Assembly: GCF_900108025.1 (NCBI RefSeq) | Contig: NZ_FNUS01000004.1 | Span: 62,001-126,000, forward strand | DNA from: Halpernia humi | Lineage (GTDB): Bacteria > Bacteroidota > Bacteroidia > Flavobacteriales > Weeksellaceae | Length of the DNA: 64,000 nt | Direction of reading: 5' to 3' | Shown: positions 24,331-32,843 of the stretch, piece by piece | Position numbering within the stretch: position 1 is the stretch's first letter | How the letters are laid out: every line of letters starts with the position of its first letter | Notes under the pieces: model-generated | What the model was told of the DNA's origin: nothing | Seen by the model: the letters and a program-made list of their open reading frames with translations, nothing else | Databases searched by the model: none | Position numbers and translations under genes: made by a program

Positions 24331-24366
24331 AAACCCGAAGTTGAAAAATTTCGGGTTTATTTTTTG
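24331..24366 (+). terminator. Attenuator-like terminator upstream of rtcB
   Basis: AAACCCGAA (24331-24339) pairs with TTCGGGTTT (24350-24358) and is followed by ATTTTTT. The upstream CTTCGGG at 24284-24290 could alternatively pair with CCCGAAG (24334-24340), which would prevent the terminator from forming. From here to the rtcB start (24367-24537) there is no gene, but a palindrome ATGGATTATCCAT near 24480 and an inverted repeat CAGATTTC/GAAGTCTG just before the ATG are visible. Confidence 0.75.
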
Positions 24367-24537
24367 TCAATATTTTTCAATTTAAAACTTCTCCGAAATT
24401 TTTGATGCCAATTTAACTGTTGATTATTTCAGCAGCATTATTCTTGCAAAAATGTGCTAATGTTTTGTGAAAATAACTATGGATTATCCATAAAAAACAG
24501 ATTTCAAAAAGAAGTCTGATTATTAAAATTAAAAAAA

Positions 24538-25929
24538 ATGGGAAATTTAAAATTAAAAGGGAAAGACATTTTAAAGTTGGGATATCCTAATAATAAAGTG
24601 GTTACAACAGCTTTGGAAGTGATGAAGAAAAACTTTCCGAACAAAAATATCAATTATGTAAAAAGTATTTTAAAAGACATTATTTTGCAACCAGAACACT
24701 ATAAAAATCATTTGTCATTTGGGCAAATTGCTGAAGAATTATTATCATTAAGCAAAGTAGAAAAAAGAGAAATACAATCTCAAAGAGCGCCCTATAAAAT
24801 TTTTGGAGAAAATATTGCGAACGAAGCAATTAACCAATTATACACCGCTTTAAAATTACCAATTTCTGCGAAAGGAGCTTTAATGCCCGATGCACATTAT
24901 GGTTACGGCTTACCAATTGGCGGAGTTTTGGCAACAAAAAACGCAGTAATTCCTTTTGGAGTTGGGATGGATATTGGCTGTAGAATGTGTTTAAGCATTT
25001 TAGACACACCAGTAACTTATCTAGATGGTGCAAGAGATAAATATGAAAAAGCACTTAACGACAACACGAAATTTGGAATGAATGAAGTGCACAAATCACA
25101 ATTTGAAAATGAAATTTTTGATCGTGATACTTTTGATTTGCTACCAATTTTGAAAAGATTAAAAGGAAAAGCAATCAAACAATTGGGAAGTTCAGGAGGT
25201 GGAAATCATTTTGTAGAATTCGGCGAAGTAGAAATTTTAGAGGAAAATAATGATTTTGCTTTGCCAAAAGGCAAATATTTAGGCATTCTTTCTCACAGTG
25301 GTTCACGCGGTTTGGGAGCAGAAATTGCACAATACTATTCAAGAGTTGCAGTAGAACAATGTCCGCTACCAAAGGAAGCACAGCATTTCGCTTGGTTAGA
25401 TTTAGACACGCATCTGGGTTTAGAATATTGGGTTGCAATGAATTTAGCGGGAGATTACGCTTCAGCCTGTCATCACGATATCCACAGAAGATTAATAAAA
25501 TCTGTGGGCGGAAGATTAAAGGCGCGAATAGAAAATCATCACAATTTTGCTTGGAAAGAATTGCACAATGGCGAAGAATTAATAGTCCACAGAAAAGGTG
25601 CAACACCCGCATCTGATGCCGAAATTGGTTTTATTCCAGGTTCTATGACGGCAAAAGGTTTTATTGTTCGTGGGAAAGGAAATCCAGATTCTATAAATTC
25701 TGCTTCTCATGGGGCAGGAAGAGCGCATTCTAGATCTTCAGCAAGAAATTTATTTACAAAAAATGATATTAAAACCGAATTGAAAAAACATAAAGTTAGC
25801 CTCATTGGAGGTTCTGTGGAAGAAGCGCCAATGGCGTATAAAAATATCAATGAAGTGATGAATTCTCAAAAAGATTTAGTAGATATTTTAGGAACATTTC
25901 AACCGAGAATTGTTAGAATGGACAAATAA
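24538..25929 (+). CDS. rtcB: RNA-splicing ligase RtcB
   Basis: A 463-residue GTP- and Mn2+-dependent RNA ligase that joins 2',3'-cyclic phosphate (or 3'-phosphate) and 5'-OH RNA ends. Metal and catalytic residues are visible: D145 and C148 in GMDIGCRM, N223/H224 in GGGNHFVE, H253 in LSHSGSRGLG, H334/H335 in IENHHNF and the guanylylated H391 in SASHGAGRAHSR. The next gene, 11 bases downstream, is the release-factor homologue prfH, a known partner; in that pairing RtcB is thought to repair damaged RNA, including rRNA, while PrfH frees stalled ribosomes. An attenuator-like leader lies upstream. Confidence 0.95.
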   Translation: MGNLKLKGKDILKLGYPNNKVVTTALEVMKKNFPNKNINYVKSILKDIILQPEHYKNHLSFGQIAEELLSLSKVEKREIQSQRAPYKIFGENIANEAINQLYTALKLPISAKGALMPDAHYGYGLPIGGVLATKNAVIPFGVGMDIGCRMCLSILDTPVTYLDGARDKYEKALNDNTKFGMNEVHKSQFENEIFDRDTFDLLPILKRLKGKAIKQLGSSGGGNHFVEFGEVEILEENNDFALPKGKYLGILSHSGSRGLGAEIAQYYSRVAVEQCPLPKEAQHFAWLDLDTHLGLEYWVAMNLAGDYASACHHDIHRRLIKSVGGRLKARIENHHNFAWKELHNGEELIVHRKGATPASDAEIGFIPGSMTAKGFIVRGKGNPDSINSASHGAGRAHSRSSARNLFTKNDIKTELKKHKVSLIGGSVEEAPMAYKNINEVMNSQKDLVDILGTFQPRIVRMDK

Positions 25930-25940
25930 AAATAGAAAAA

Positions 25941-26639
25941 ATGGAAAAAATAATACAAATTTCTTCTGGAAAAGGGCCTTTGGAATGCCAATATGTGGTA
26001 GCAAAAGTTCTGAAGGTTTTCTTAGAAGAAACTAAGCAAGAAAATTTAGAATATGAAATCTTACACAGGGTTTGTGGCGATGAAAATCTAAGTTTAAAAT
26101 CTGTAACTATAAGATTAACAGGCAAAAATACCAGTATTTTTCTGAAAAATTGGTTGGGAAGTATTTGTTGGATTGGCAAAAGTACTTTCAGAAAACTTCA
26201 CAAAAGAAGCAATTGGTTTATTGGGATTTTTGAAATTAAAACCTTAGAAAAAATAGAATTTAATGAGAAAGACATCCAATTTCAAACTACAAGAAGCCAA
26301 GGAAGTGGCGGCCAAAATGTAAACAAAGTAAATACCGCAGTTCGCGCCACACATTTGCCAACAAAAATTTCAGTTTTTGCACAAGATACAAGGTCGCAAC
26401 TAGAAAATAAAAAACTAGCAACAGCCAGATTGAAAGAAAAATACAAAAATTTTGAATTGCAACAACTAGAACAACAGTTGCAAGAAACTTGGTTTTCACA
26501 ATCTCAATTAGAAAGAGGAAACCCAGTGAAAACCTTTACAGGAAAAGATTTCAAGAAAAATGAAACAAACCCATCTTTCAAAAAGAAAAGAATTGTTTTG
26601 AAAAATGAACTAAAAAATTACCGAAATGAACTTAACTAA
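25941..26639 (+). CDS. prfH: Peptide chain release factor homologue PrfH
   Basis: A 232-residue class I release-factor homologue. The peptidyl-tRNA hydrolysis motif GGQ is at 123-125 in QGSGGQNVNKVNTAVRATH. It lacks the stop-codon recognition domain of RF1/RF2, as is typical of RF-H. Encoded directly after rtcB, it probably hydrolyses peptidyl-tRNA on ribosomes with cleaved rRNA decoding centres. The N-terminal half (about 100 residues) is a less conserved RF-H domain. The last 14 bases overlap the following TPR gene. Confidence 0.9.
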   Translation: MEKIIQISSGKGPLECQYVVAKVLKVFLEETKQENLEYEILHRVCGDENLSLKSVTIRLTGKNTSIFLKNWLGSICWIGKSTFRKLHKRSNWFIGIFEIKTLEKIEFNEKDIQFQTTRSQGSGGQNVNKVNTAVRATHLPTKISVFAQDTRSQLENKKLATARLKEKYKNFELQQLEQQLQETWFSQSQLERGNPVKTFTGKDFKKNETNPSFKKKRIVLKNELKNYRNELN

Positions 26640-27138
26640 AAACAAATATTATTTCGAAGCATTAGATTTTTATCCCTACAATTTACCCGATTGTTTAGAG
26701 GCTTTAAATTACGCTTTGTCCTATGATCCCGAAGATTCAGACGCGCTTTGTTTAATGGGCAGAATCTATTCTGAAGTGCTAAAAGATTACGAAAAAGCCA
26801 AAGACTATTTCGAAGAAGCAATGCTTCACAATGTTTCAAATATCAATACGCCACAATATTATATCGCCTGTTTACTCAATAACGAAGATTATTATGAAGC
26901 AGAAAAATTAATCAATTATGCACTAAAAATAAAAGGAATTGATAGATATAACCTACTGTATTACAGATCTATACTCTCTGAAAAAAGAGGAAGTTTGCGC
27001 AACGCTTTGCAATTTTTAAAAGATGCAGAACAACTCTGTTTCTGCGCTTCAAGTTTAGAAATAGTGAAAGAACGAAAGAAATTCATAAAATCTAAAATTG
27101 CGAAGAAAAAATCTAAACAAAAGAAGGAAACCAATTAA
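26626..27138 (+). CDS. TPR-like repeat protein in the rtcB-prfH operon
   Basis: A 170-residue helical protein whose middle part looks like tetratricopeptide repeats (for example DSDALCLMGRIYSEVL then KDYEKAKDYFEEAM), ending in a very basic Lys-rich tail (KSKIAKKKSKQKKE). Its start overlaps the end of prfH by 14 bases, so the three genes are co-transcribed and probably translationally coupled. The basic tail suggests RNA or ribosome binding. No specific family is recognised, so a role in RNA repair or rescue is inference from context. Confidence 0.7.
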   Translation: MNLTKNKYYFEALDFYPYNLPDCLEALNYALSYDPEDSDALCLMGRIYSEVLKDYEKAKDYFEEAMLHNVSNINTPQYYIACLLNNEDYYEAEKLINYALKIKGIDRYNLLYYRSILSEKRGSLRNALQFLKDAEQLCFCASSLEIVKERKKFIKSKIAKKKSKQKKETN

Positions 27139-27152
27139 GGTTTCTTTTTTTT
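27125..27152 (+). terminator. Intrinsic terminator of the rtcB-prfH operon
   Basis: GAAACC (27127-27132) pairs with GGTTTC (27139-27144), followed by eight T. The stop codon of the TPR gene lies in the loop. Confidence 0.8.
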
Positions 27153-27154
27153 GG

Positions 27155-27219
27155 GCGCCTTTTTCCGTCCTCCACTCCCGCTTCCGCCGAGGCGGAGAGC
27201 TCCGTTCAGGCCGGGGCGC
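27155..27219 (-). repeat. 65-bp GC-rich palindromic element, copy 1
   Basis: On the minus strand it carries GAACGGAGCTC followed by a TCCGCC/GGCGGA hairpin and AGCGGGAGTGGA. The outer ends GCGCC and GGCGC pair. An inverted second copy is at 28615-28679. The element stands out from the AT-rich surroundings. The rest of the gap to 27313 contains a further inverted repeat (TTTGATAAA/TTTATCAAA at about 27264-27311) enclosing a TTCGACAGG-containing segment. Confidence 0.8.
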
Positions 27220-27313
27220 AGATTTTAGCGATTTTCAAAATGATCCATCAGTAAGAAATTATTTTTGATAAAGCACTTCGACAGGTTCAGTGTGACAGTG
27301 ATTTTTATCAAAG

Positions 27314-27562
27314 TTAGTCTGAATCTCTCGCCGACTTCTTTTTCTGGCGTAAAACGTAGAGATAAAGGCTTTCCACTTTTGCTCTTGCCCAATCTGTCTT
27401 TCGCAAAAACTTTAAAGAAGAATTGATGCTTGGGTTATCCGTAAAACATTTAATATTAATTTGCTTTCCCAATTCCTCAAAACCGTTGTAATAATCTACT
27501 AATTCTTCAAGAATAGCATCCAAGCGTTTCCCGTGCAAAGGATCTTTTGATTTTTGTTCCAT
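27314..27562 (-). CDS. VF530/DUF2132 family DNA-binding-like protein
   Basis: An 82-residue protein. The pattern DPLHGKRLDAILEELVDYY, then FTDNPSINSSLKFLRKTDWAR and KVESLYL matches the VF530 (DUF2132) family of small conserved bacterial proteins with a fold resembling a DNA-binding domain. The function is unknown. It is the only minus-strand gene between the rtcB operon and the PLP enzyme, and lies between the two inverted copies of the 65-bp GC-rich element. Confidence 0.75.
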   Translation of the reverse strand: MEQKSKDPLHGKRLDAILEELVDYYNGFEELGKQINIKCFTDNPSINSSLKFLRKTDWARAKVESLYLYVLRQKKKSARDSD

Positions 27563-27650
27563 AATTAGATGTAAAATTACTCAAAAAATTTATTTATATC
27601 TTAAACCAAAAGATTGCTCCCTTCCTCGCAATGACGCAAAAAAAGTTTAC

Positions 27651-27658
27651 TAATTTTG
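27651..27658 (+). promoter_or_regulatory. -7 box four bases before the PLP deaminase ATG
   Basis: TAATTTTG ends four bases before ATG 27663, the third case of this geometry in the window (see 7873 and 18322). Confidence 0.5.
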
Positions 27659-27662
27659 CCGA

Positions 27663-28568
27663 ATGCAACTTCCAATAATTAAAATTCCAATCACCGAGAT
27701 TTTATTAGGTAAAAACGTTCGTTTATTTCTAAAACGTGAAGACTTAATTCACACAGAAATTTCAGGAAATAAATTTTGGAAATTATTTTACAATATTAAT
27801 CTTTATTTAGACCAAGCGATTAAAGAAAAAAAAATAATCACTTTCGGTGGCGCTTTTTCCAATCATATTTTCACAGTTTCGGCGGTTGGTAAAATATATA
27901 AAATACCAACTTTAGGATTGATTCGTGGTGAAGAACTAGCAGGAAAATGGCAAGAAAACCCAACTTTGAGAAAAGCAAAAGAAAATGGAATGGAATTCCG
28001 CTTTATTTCTAGAGAAAAATATCGGGAAAAAGAAATTTTAACCAAAAATTTAAAGAAAGAATTTCCCGATGCTTTAATTATTCCTGAAGGCGGTTCAAAT
28101 ACACTCGCTATAAAAGGAATACAACATATGCTCACAGATGAAACCAAAGAATTTGATTATCTTTGCAGCGCAGTTGGGACGGGCGGAACTTTAGCAGGAA
28201 TTTCTCATTATGCAGCAGAAAATCAGAAAGTTTTAGGGTTTAATGTGGTGGAAGATTCTTCTTTAGAAGAAAAGATTTTTAATTGGTCTGGAAAGAAAAA
28301 TTTTGAATTAATTTCCGCGAGTTTTGGTGGATATGGAAAAATATCTGCGGAAAATGTTCGTTTTATAAATGGTTTTAAAGAAAAATACAGCATTCAATTA
28401 GACCCAATTTACACCGGAAAAATGATGCAGAAATTATTTGAAATGATTGAGAATAATTATTTTGAAGATGGAACTAAAATTTTAGCATTTCATACTGGTG
28501 GTTTGCAAGGCATTGAAGGTGCGAATTTATTATTGCGCAAAAAATTTGAAAATTTGAAAGTTCAATAG
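27663..28568 (+). CDS. ACC deaminase / D-cysteine desulfhydrase family PLP enzyme
   Basis: A 301-residue fold-type II PLP enzyme. K37 in ISGNKFWKL is the PLP lysine. FGGAFSNHIFTVSAVG near 63-78 is the PLP phosphate-/substrate-binding region, and VGTGGTLAG near 172-180 the glycine-rich loop. The family includes 1-aminocyclopropane-1-carboxylate deaminase and D-cysteine desulfhydrase; which reaction this member performs cannot be told from sequence by eye. The ATG is four bases after a -7 box. Confidence 0.82.
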   Translation: MQLPIIKIPITEILLGKNVRLFLKREDLIHTEISGNKFWKLFYNINLYLDQAIKEKKIITFGGAFSNHIFTVSAVGKIYKIPTLGLIRGEELAGKWQENPTLRKAKENGMEFRFISREKYREKEILTKNLKKEFPDALIIPEGGSNTLAIKGIQHMLTDETKEFDYLCSAVGTGGTLAGISHYAAENQKVLGFNVVEDSSLEEKIFNWSGKKNFELISASFGGYGKISAENVRFINGFKEKYSIQLDPIYTGKMMQKLFEMIENNYFEDGTKILAFHTGGLQGIEGANLLLRKKFENLKVQ

Positions 28569-28614
28569 TTTGAAAATGGGCTAATTAGAACATAATTTTA
28601 TTTTTGCGAAAAAC

Positions 28615-28679
28615 CGCAGCCCGACTTGAACGGAGCTCTCCGCCGCGGCGGAAGCGGGAGTGGAAGGCGGAACAAGCTG
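28615..28679 (+). repeat. 65-bp GC-rich palindromic element, copy 2
   Basis: Same core as the copy at 27155-27219 (GAACGGAGCTC, TCCGCC/GGCGGA, AGCGGGAGTGGA) but in the opposite orientation. The outer stem is GCAGC/GCTGC instead of GCGCC/GGCGC, a compensatory change that keeps pairing. An open frame running through it into the glucosaminidase gene is not real coding. Confidence 0.8.
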
Positions 28680-28699
28680 CCCAAATAAAAAAGAAAAAT

Positions 28700-29749
28700 A
28701 TGAAAAGATTATTCCAATTAATTGGTTTTTTAATATTAGCAAAATTGGGCGCTCAAACCTGGGCAACTGAAGACCAATACATCCAAAGATTCGCTCCTTA
28801 TGCGGTGGAAGAAATGGAAAAATATAAGATTCCTGCAAGTATTACTCTCGCGCAAGGACTTTTAGAAACAGCAGGCGGACAAAGTATTTTGGCGCAACAA
28901 GGCAATAACCATTTTGGTATAAAATGCAAAGATGACTGGACGGGAAAAACAATGAAACACACCGATGATGCACCAAATGAATGTTTCCGCGTATATGACG
29001 ACCCAAAACAATCGTATGAAGACCATTCAAAATTCTTGGCCTACAGAAAATATTACGTGAATCTTTTTAAACTAGACCCGAAAGATTACAAAGCCTGGGC
29101 TTATGGATTGAAAAAAGCAGGCTATGCTACAAACCCACGCTACGCCAATATTTTAATTGATAAAATTGAAAAATACCATTTGTATGATTTCGATAATACT
29201 AATTCTAAAACGGTTTTGTACGCGATTCTTAAAATGTATCCAGACCTAAACAACGACAAAGTTTTTATGGCAAAATTGGGGCAAAATGCAGTAATTACAA
29301 AACCGAAAACTGTTATCGTTCCGTATAAACAAGAAACTTATGCCAACCAACAAGTACGCGTTGAAAAAATAAAAACCAAAAGCGAAATTTTAAATTCTAT
29401 TTTAGTTAAAAACCATCCAAATGGCGGTTTAAAATTCATCATTGTTCCGGAAGATTTACCTTTAAAATCAATTGCTGAAAAATTCGACATTAGTGAAAAA
29501 CGACTCGAAAAATGGAATGAGCTGACTTCGACAAACCTCAAGAAAAACGATATTCTCTTTTTAGAATCCAAGAAATCTAGTGGAAACGTAGATACTTATA
29601 AAACCGTTTTAGGCGACACAATGCACAGTATTGCACAAAAATTCGGCATAAAAGAAAGAAAATTATATTCTAAAAATAGAATGAACGACGGACAACAACC
29701 ACGCGTTGGACAATTAATTTATTTAAATCATAAAAAACCAAGAAATTAA
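28700..29749 (+). CDS. Exported N-acetylglucosaminidase with LysM domains
   Basis: A 349-residue exported peptidoglycan hydrolase. Signal peptide [19 protein letters not shown] (1-19). A glucosaminidase (FlgJ/LytG type) domain at about 25-170 has [15 protein letters not shown] with the catalytic glutamate, then GNNHFGIKC and [15 protein letters not shown]. The C-terminal part has two LysM-like segments (about 255-300 and 303-346, the latter with [19 protein letters not shown]) for peptidoglycan binding. ATG 28700 is chosen because an upstream ATG at 28604 would add 32 residues encoded by a palindromic repeat. It ends with TAATG overlapping hemL. Confidence 0.87.
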   Translation: MKRLFQLIGFLILAKLGAQTWATEDQYIQRFAPYAVEEMEKYKIPASITLAQGLLETAGGQSILAQQGNNHFGIKCKDDWTGKTMKHTDDAPNECFRVYDDPKQSYEDHSKFLAYRKYYVNLFKLDPKDYKAWAYGLKKAGYATNPRYANILIDKIEKYHLYDFDNTNSKTVLYAILKMYPDLNNDKVFMAKLGQNAVITKPKTVIVPYKQETYANQQVRVEKIKTKSEILNSILVKNHPNGGLKFIIVPEDLPLKSIAEKFDISEKRLEKWNELTSTNLKKNDILFLESKKSSGNVDTYKTVLGDTMHSIAQKFGIKERKLYSKNRMNDGQQPRVGQLIYLNHKKPRN

Positions 29750-31035
29750 TGTTATACGAAAGAAGCAGTAAACTTTTTGAAGAAGCTTATAAATATATTC
29801 CTGGCGGTGTAAATTCACCAGTTCGGGCCTTTAAATCCGTCGGTGGAACGCCACTTTTTATGAAAAACGCACAGGGCGCTTATTTAACAGACGAAGACGA
29901 CCGACAATATATCGATTATATCAATTCTTGGGGACCAGCAATTTTGGGACACACGCATCCCGAAGTTTTAGAAGCCATTAAAAAACAGGCAGAAAAAGGT
30001 TTTTCTTACGGAACACCAACAGAACTGGAAACGGAAATTGCAAAATTTATCGTGGAAAATGTGCCTAATATCGACCAAATCAGAATGGTTTCTTCTGGCA
30101 CAGAAGCCTGTATGAGCGCAATTAGATTGGCGCGTGGTTTTACGGGACGAGAAAAATTCATCAAATTTGAAGGCTGTTACCACGGGCATTCCGATTCTTT
30201 TTTAATAAAAGCCGGAAGTGGTTTGGCAACGTTCGGAAATCCAAGTTCACCAGGTGTGACGAAAGGAACGGCAAAAGATACTTTGACGGCGGAATACAAT
30301 AATATTGAGCAGGTTGAAGATTTATTTAAACATAATTCTGGTGAAATTGCAGCAGTGATTATAGAACCAGTTGGTGGAAATATGGGTTGTGTTTTACCAG
30401 AAAATAATTTTCTTCAAAAACTTCGCACTTTGTGTGATGAAAATGGTGCTCTACTGATTTTTGACGAAGTGATGACTGGTTTTAGATTGGCTTTTGGCGG
30501 CGCACAAGAACTTTACAACGTGAATGCCGATATTGTTACTTATGGAAAAATAATTGGCGGTGGACTTCCTGTCGGTGCTTTTGCGGCAAGAAATGAAATT
30601 ATGGATTATCTGGCGCCAAAAGGTGCGGTTTACCAAGCCGGAACTTTAAGTGGAAATCCTTTGGCGATGCGCGCTGGTTTTGAAACTTTAAAATTGATTA
30701 AAAAAGACGAAAATTTCTATAAAAATTTAGCCAAAACCACGGAAACTTTAGATTTTGAAATCGGAAAGATTTTGAATGAAAAAGGAATTCAGCACAAAAT
30801 TAACCGAAAAGGTTCGATGATGTCTATATTTTTTCATATTTCTTCGGTTTCTAATTTTGCAGAAGCCGGAAATGCGAATCATGCTTTGTTTAATAATTTT
30901 TTCCATCAATTGTTAGCAAATGGTATTTATTTGCCGCCAAGTGGCTATGAAAGTTGGTTTATCTCTGACGCAATTAAAGAAACAGAAATTGATAAAACTT
31001 TGGAAGCGGTAAGAAAGTTTGAGTATTTTAATTAA
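29749..31035 (+). CDS. hemL: Glutamate-1-semialdehyde 2,1-aminomutase
   Basis: HemL converts glutamate-1-semialdehyde to 5-aminolevulinate in the C5 branch of tetrapyrrole synthesis. The 428-residue protein has [10 protein letters not shown] near 19-28, FDEVMTGFR near 238-246 and the PLP lysine K267 in [15 protein letters not shown], all typical. The start codon overlaps the preceding stop by one base (TAATG), so expression is coupled to the glucosaminidase gene. Heme demand and B12 uptake genes elsewhere in the window are not physically linked to it. Confidence 0.95.
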   Translation: MLYERSSKLFEEAYKYIPGGVNSPVRAFKSVGGTPLFMKNAQGAYLTDEDDRQYIDYINSWGPAILGHTHPEVLEAIKKQAEKGFSYGTPTELETEIAKFIVENVPNIDQIRMVSSGTEACMSAIRLARGFTGREKFIKFEGCYHGHSDSFLIKAGSGLATFGNPSSPGVTKGTAKDTLTAEYNNIEQVEDLFKHNSGEIAAVIIEPVGGNMGCVLPENNFLQKLRTLCDENGALLIFDEVMTGFRLAFGGAQELYNVNADIVTYGKIIGGGLPVGAFAARNEIMDYLAPKGAVYQAGTLSGNPLAMRAGFETLKLIKKDENFYKNLAKTTETLDFEIGKILNEKGIQHKINRKGSMMSIFFHISSVSNFAEAGNANHALFNNFFHQLLANGIYLPPSGYESWFISDAIKETEIDKTLEAVRKFEYFN

Positions 31036-31169
31036 AAGTAGATTTTATTTTAAACGCGAAGACGCAAAATTATTTTCTAAACTTTGATAAGGCGCAGGTC
31101 GGCTTCGCCGATGGGAAAAATTTAAAATTTTAAAAAAATAGGTGTTAATCAGCTATTATAAAAAATACA

Positions 31170-31202
31170 AAGGCACAAAGATTTTAAAAAACTTTGTGCC
31201 TT
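31170..31202. terminator. Hairpin between hemL and the repeat array
   Basis: AAGGCACAAAG (31170-31180) and CTTTGTGCCTT (31192-31202) form an 11-bp stem with a T/A-rich context on both sides, suitable as terminator for hemL and for minus-strand transcription. Confidence 0.6.
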
Positions 31203-31220
31203 CGTGTTTAAAAAATTTTT

Positions 31221-31688
31221 AAAATCACGGTTTTGCCCGCAAATATTGATGCGGAAAAAAGCAATCTCGCTCTGCTTTAAATGAACTTTCTACCGCAAGA
31301 TATGGATTTCTCAAAATCTCACGTGCTACGAAAATTAAATCTGCTTTTAGATGTTTCAAAAAACCGCTTTTACTGCCGTTTAATATTTTCACCTATTTTT
31401 AAAACGCATTATTAACCATTGCGCTCATTGCGAAATTCATAGCGTCATTGCGTGAAAATCACGGTTTTGCCCGCAAATATTGATGCGGAAAAAAGCAATC
31501 TCGCTCTGCTTTAAAAGAACTTTCTACCGCAAGATATGGATTTCTCAAAATCTCACGCGCTACGAAAATTAAATCTGCTTTTAGATGTTTCAAAAAACCG
31601 CTTTTACTGCCGTTTAATATTTTCACCTATTTTTAAAACGCATTATTAACCATTGCGCTCATTGCGAAATTCATAGCGTCATTGCGTG
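31221..31688. repeat. Two tandem 234-bp copies of a gene tail
   Basis: 31221-31454 and 31455-31688 are nearly identical, differing at a few bases. Each holds about 123 bp matching the 3' end of the oxidoreductase gene that follows (31689-31812) plus 111 bp of spacer with repeats of CATTGCG. The array thus has 2.5 units. The copies on the minus strand encode the last ~40 residues of the enzyme with a stop, without a start. The gap 31036-31692 contains nothing else except the hairpin at 31170. Confidence 0.9.
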
Positions 31689-31692
31689 AAAA

Positions 31693-32742
31693 TCACGGTT
31701 TTGCCCGCAAATATTGATGCGGAAAAAAGCAATCTCGCTCTGCTTTAAAAGAACTTTCTACCGCAAGATATGGATTTCTCAAAATCTCACGCGCTACGAA
31801 AATTAAATCTGCTTTGCTTTGCATAAGAATTCCTTCCGCCTGTTCCGCTGAAGTGATTAAGCCGACCGCGCCGGTTTTAATTTCGGCACCTTTTTTCACC
31901 GCTTCAGCCATCGGAACTTGATAAGAAGGAAAAACCGGAATTTTTGCACCATGAATATTTCCACCACTGGAAACATCGATTAAATCTACATTTCTCTCTT
32001 TTAAAATTTTAGAAAGTTCTACACTTTCCTCTAAATCCCAACCATTTTCAGCATATTCTGTGGCAGAAATTCTTACAAAAAGTGGGTGATTTTCATCTAA
32101 AACTTCATTTACAGCATCAACAATTTCGATTAAAATTCGGCTTCTGTTTTCTAAACTTCCACCATATTCATCCGTTCTGGTGTTTGATAAAGGCGACAAA
32201 AACTGATGCACTAAATAACCGTGCGCCGCGTGAATTTCAATAATATCAAAACCCACATCTATAGCACGTTGCGCTGCTATTTTAAATAAATTTACCGTTT
32301 CTTTTATTTCTTCTTTGCTAAGAGAATGCGGTTTTCTTTCAGCTTCTTCGTAAGGAATATCGCTTGCAGAAACCGTTTCCCAGCCTCCATTTTCCAAAGT
32401 TAGTTGCTTATTTTCCCACGTGGATGCTTTTCTACCAGCGTGCGCCAATTGAATTGCTATTTTACTTTCAGAATTGTTTTTAGTAAACTTTACGATTTCA
32501 CCTAATTTTGCAGCCTGCTCATCATTCCAAATTCCCATGCATTTTGGCGTAATTCTCCCCTCTGGTGTTACAGCAGTTGCTTCCACCATAATTAATCCGG
32601 TTCCACCTTGCGCACGACTTCCATAATGCACGAAATGAAAATCGTTGGCCAAACCATTTTCGGATGAGTACATGCACATTGGCGACATTACCCAACGATT
32701 GGGAAGTTCTAAATTTCTAAATTTTATTGAAGAATATAACAT
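31693..32742 (-). CDS. NADPH dehydrogenase, old yellow enzyme family (YqjM/NamA type)
   Basis: A 349-residue FMN-dependent ene-reductase that reduces activated C=C bonds or nitro compounds with NAD(P)H. C23 and Y25 (PMCMYS) and H171, H174 and Y176 (HAAHGYL) correspond to the active-site set of the thermophilic-like YqjM class. TRTDEYGGSLENRSR is a further family signature. The last 40 codons are duplicated twice downstream in tandem. Divergent from cytidine deaminase with a 100-bp gap containing a minus-strand TATTTTTG box at 32765-32772. Confidence 0.9.
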   Translation of the reverse strand: MLYSSIKFRNLELPNRWVMSPMCMYSSENGLANDFHFVHYGSRAQGGTGLIMVEATAVTPEGRITPKCMGIWNDEQAAKLGEIVKFTKNNSESKIAIQLAHAGRKASTWENKQLTLENGGWETVSASDIPYEEAERKPHSLSKEEIKETVNLFKIAAQRAIDVGFDIIEIHAAHGYLVHQFLSPLSNTRTDEYGGSLENRSRILIEIVDAVNEVLDENHPLFVRISATEYAENGWDLEESVELSKILKERNVDLIDVSSGGNIHGAKIPVFPSYQVPMAEAVKKGAEIKTGAVGLITSAEQAEGILMQSKADLIFVAREILRNPYLAVESSFKAERDCFFPHQYLRAKP

Positions 32743-32843
32743 ACTATTTTTATTTATTGCACAGCAAAAATACGATTAGCAGAAAGAATAGCTTAAGTAA
32801 AATTGATAAAAAAAATCTATCTTTACATCCCTTAATTTAACTA

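Noticed and set aside
28604-28699. N-terminal extension of the glucosaminidase from an upstream ATG
   Set aside because: The extra residues are encoded by the GC-rich palindromic repeat and would precede a clear signal peptide starting at 28700.
31221-31812. CRISPR-like array
   Set aside because: Units are 234 bp, nearly identical throughout and derived from a gene tail; there are no short repeats with unique spacers and no cas genes.
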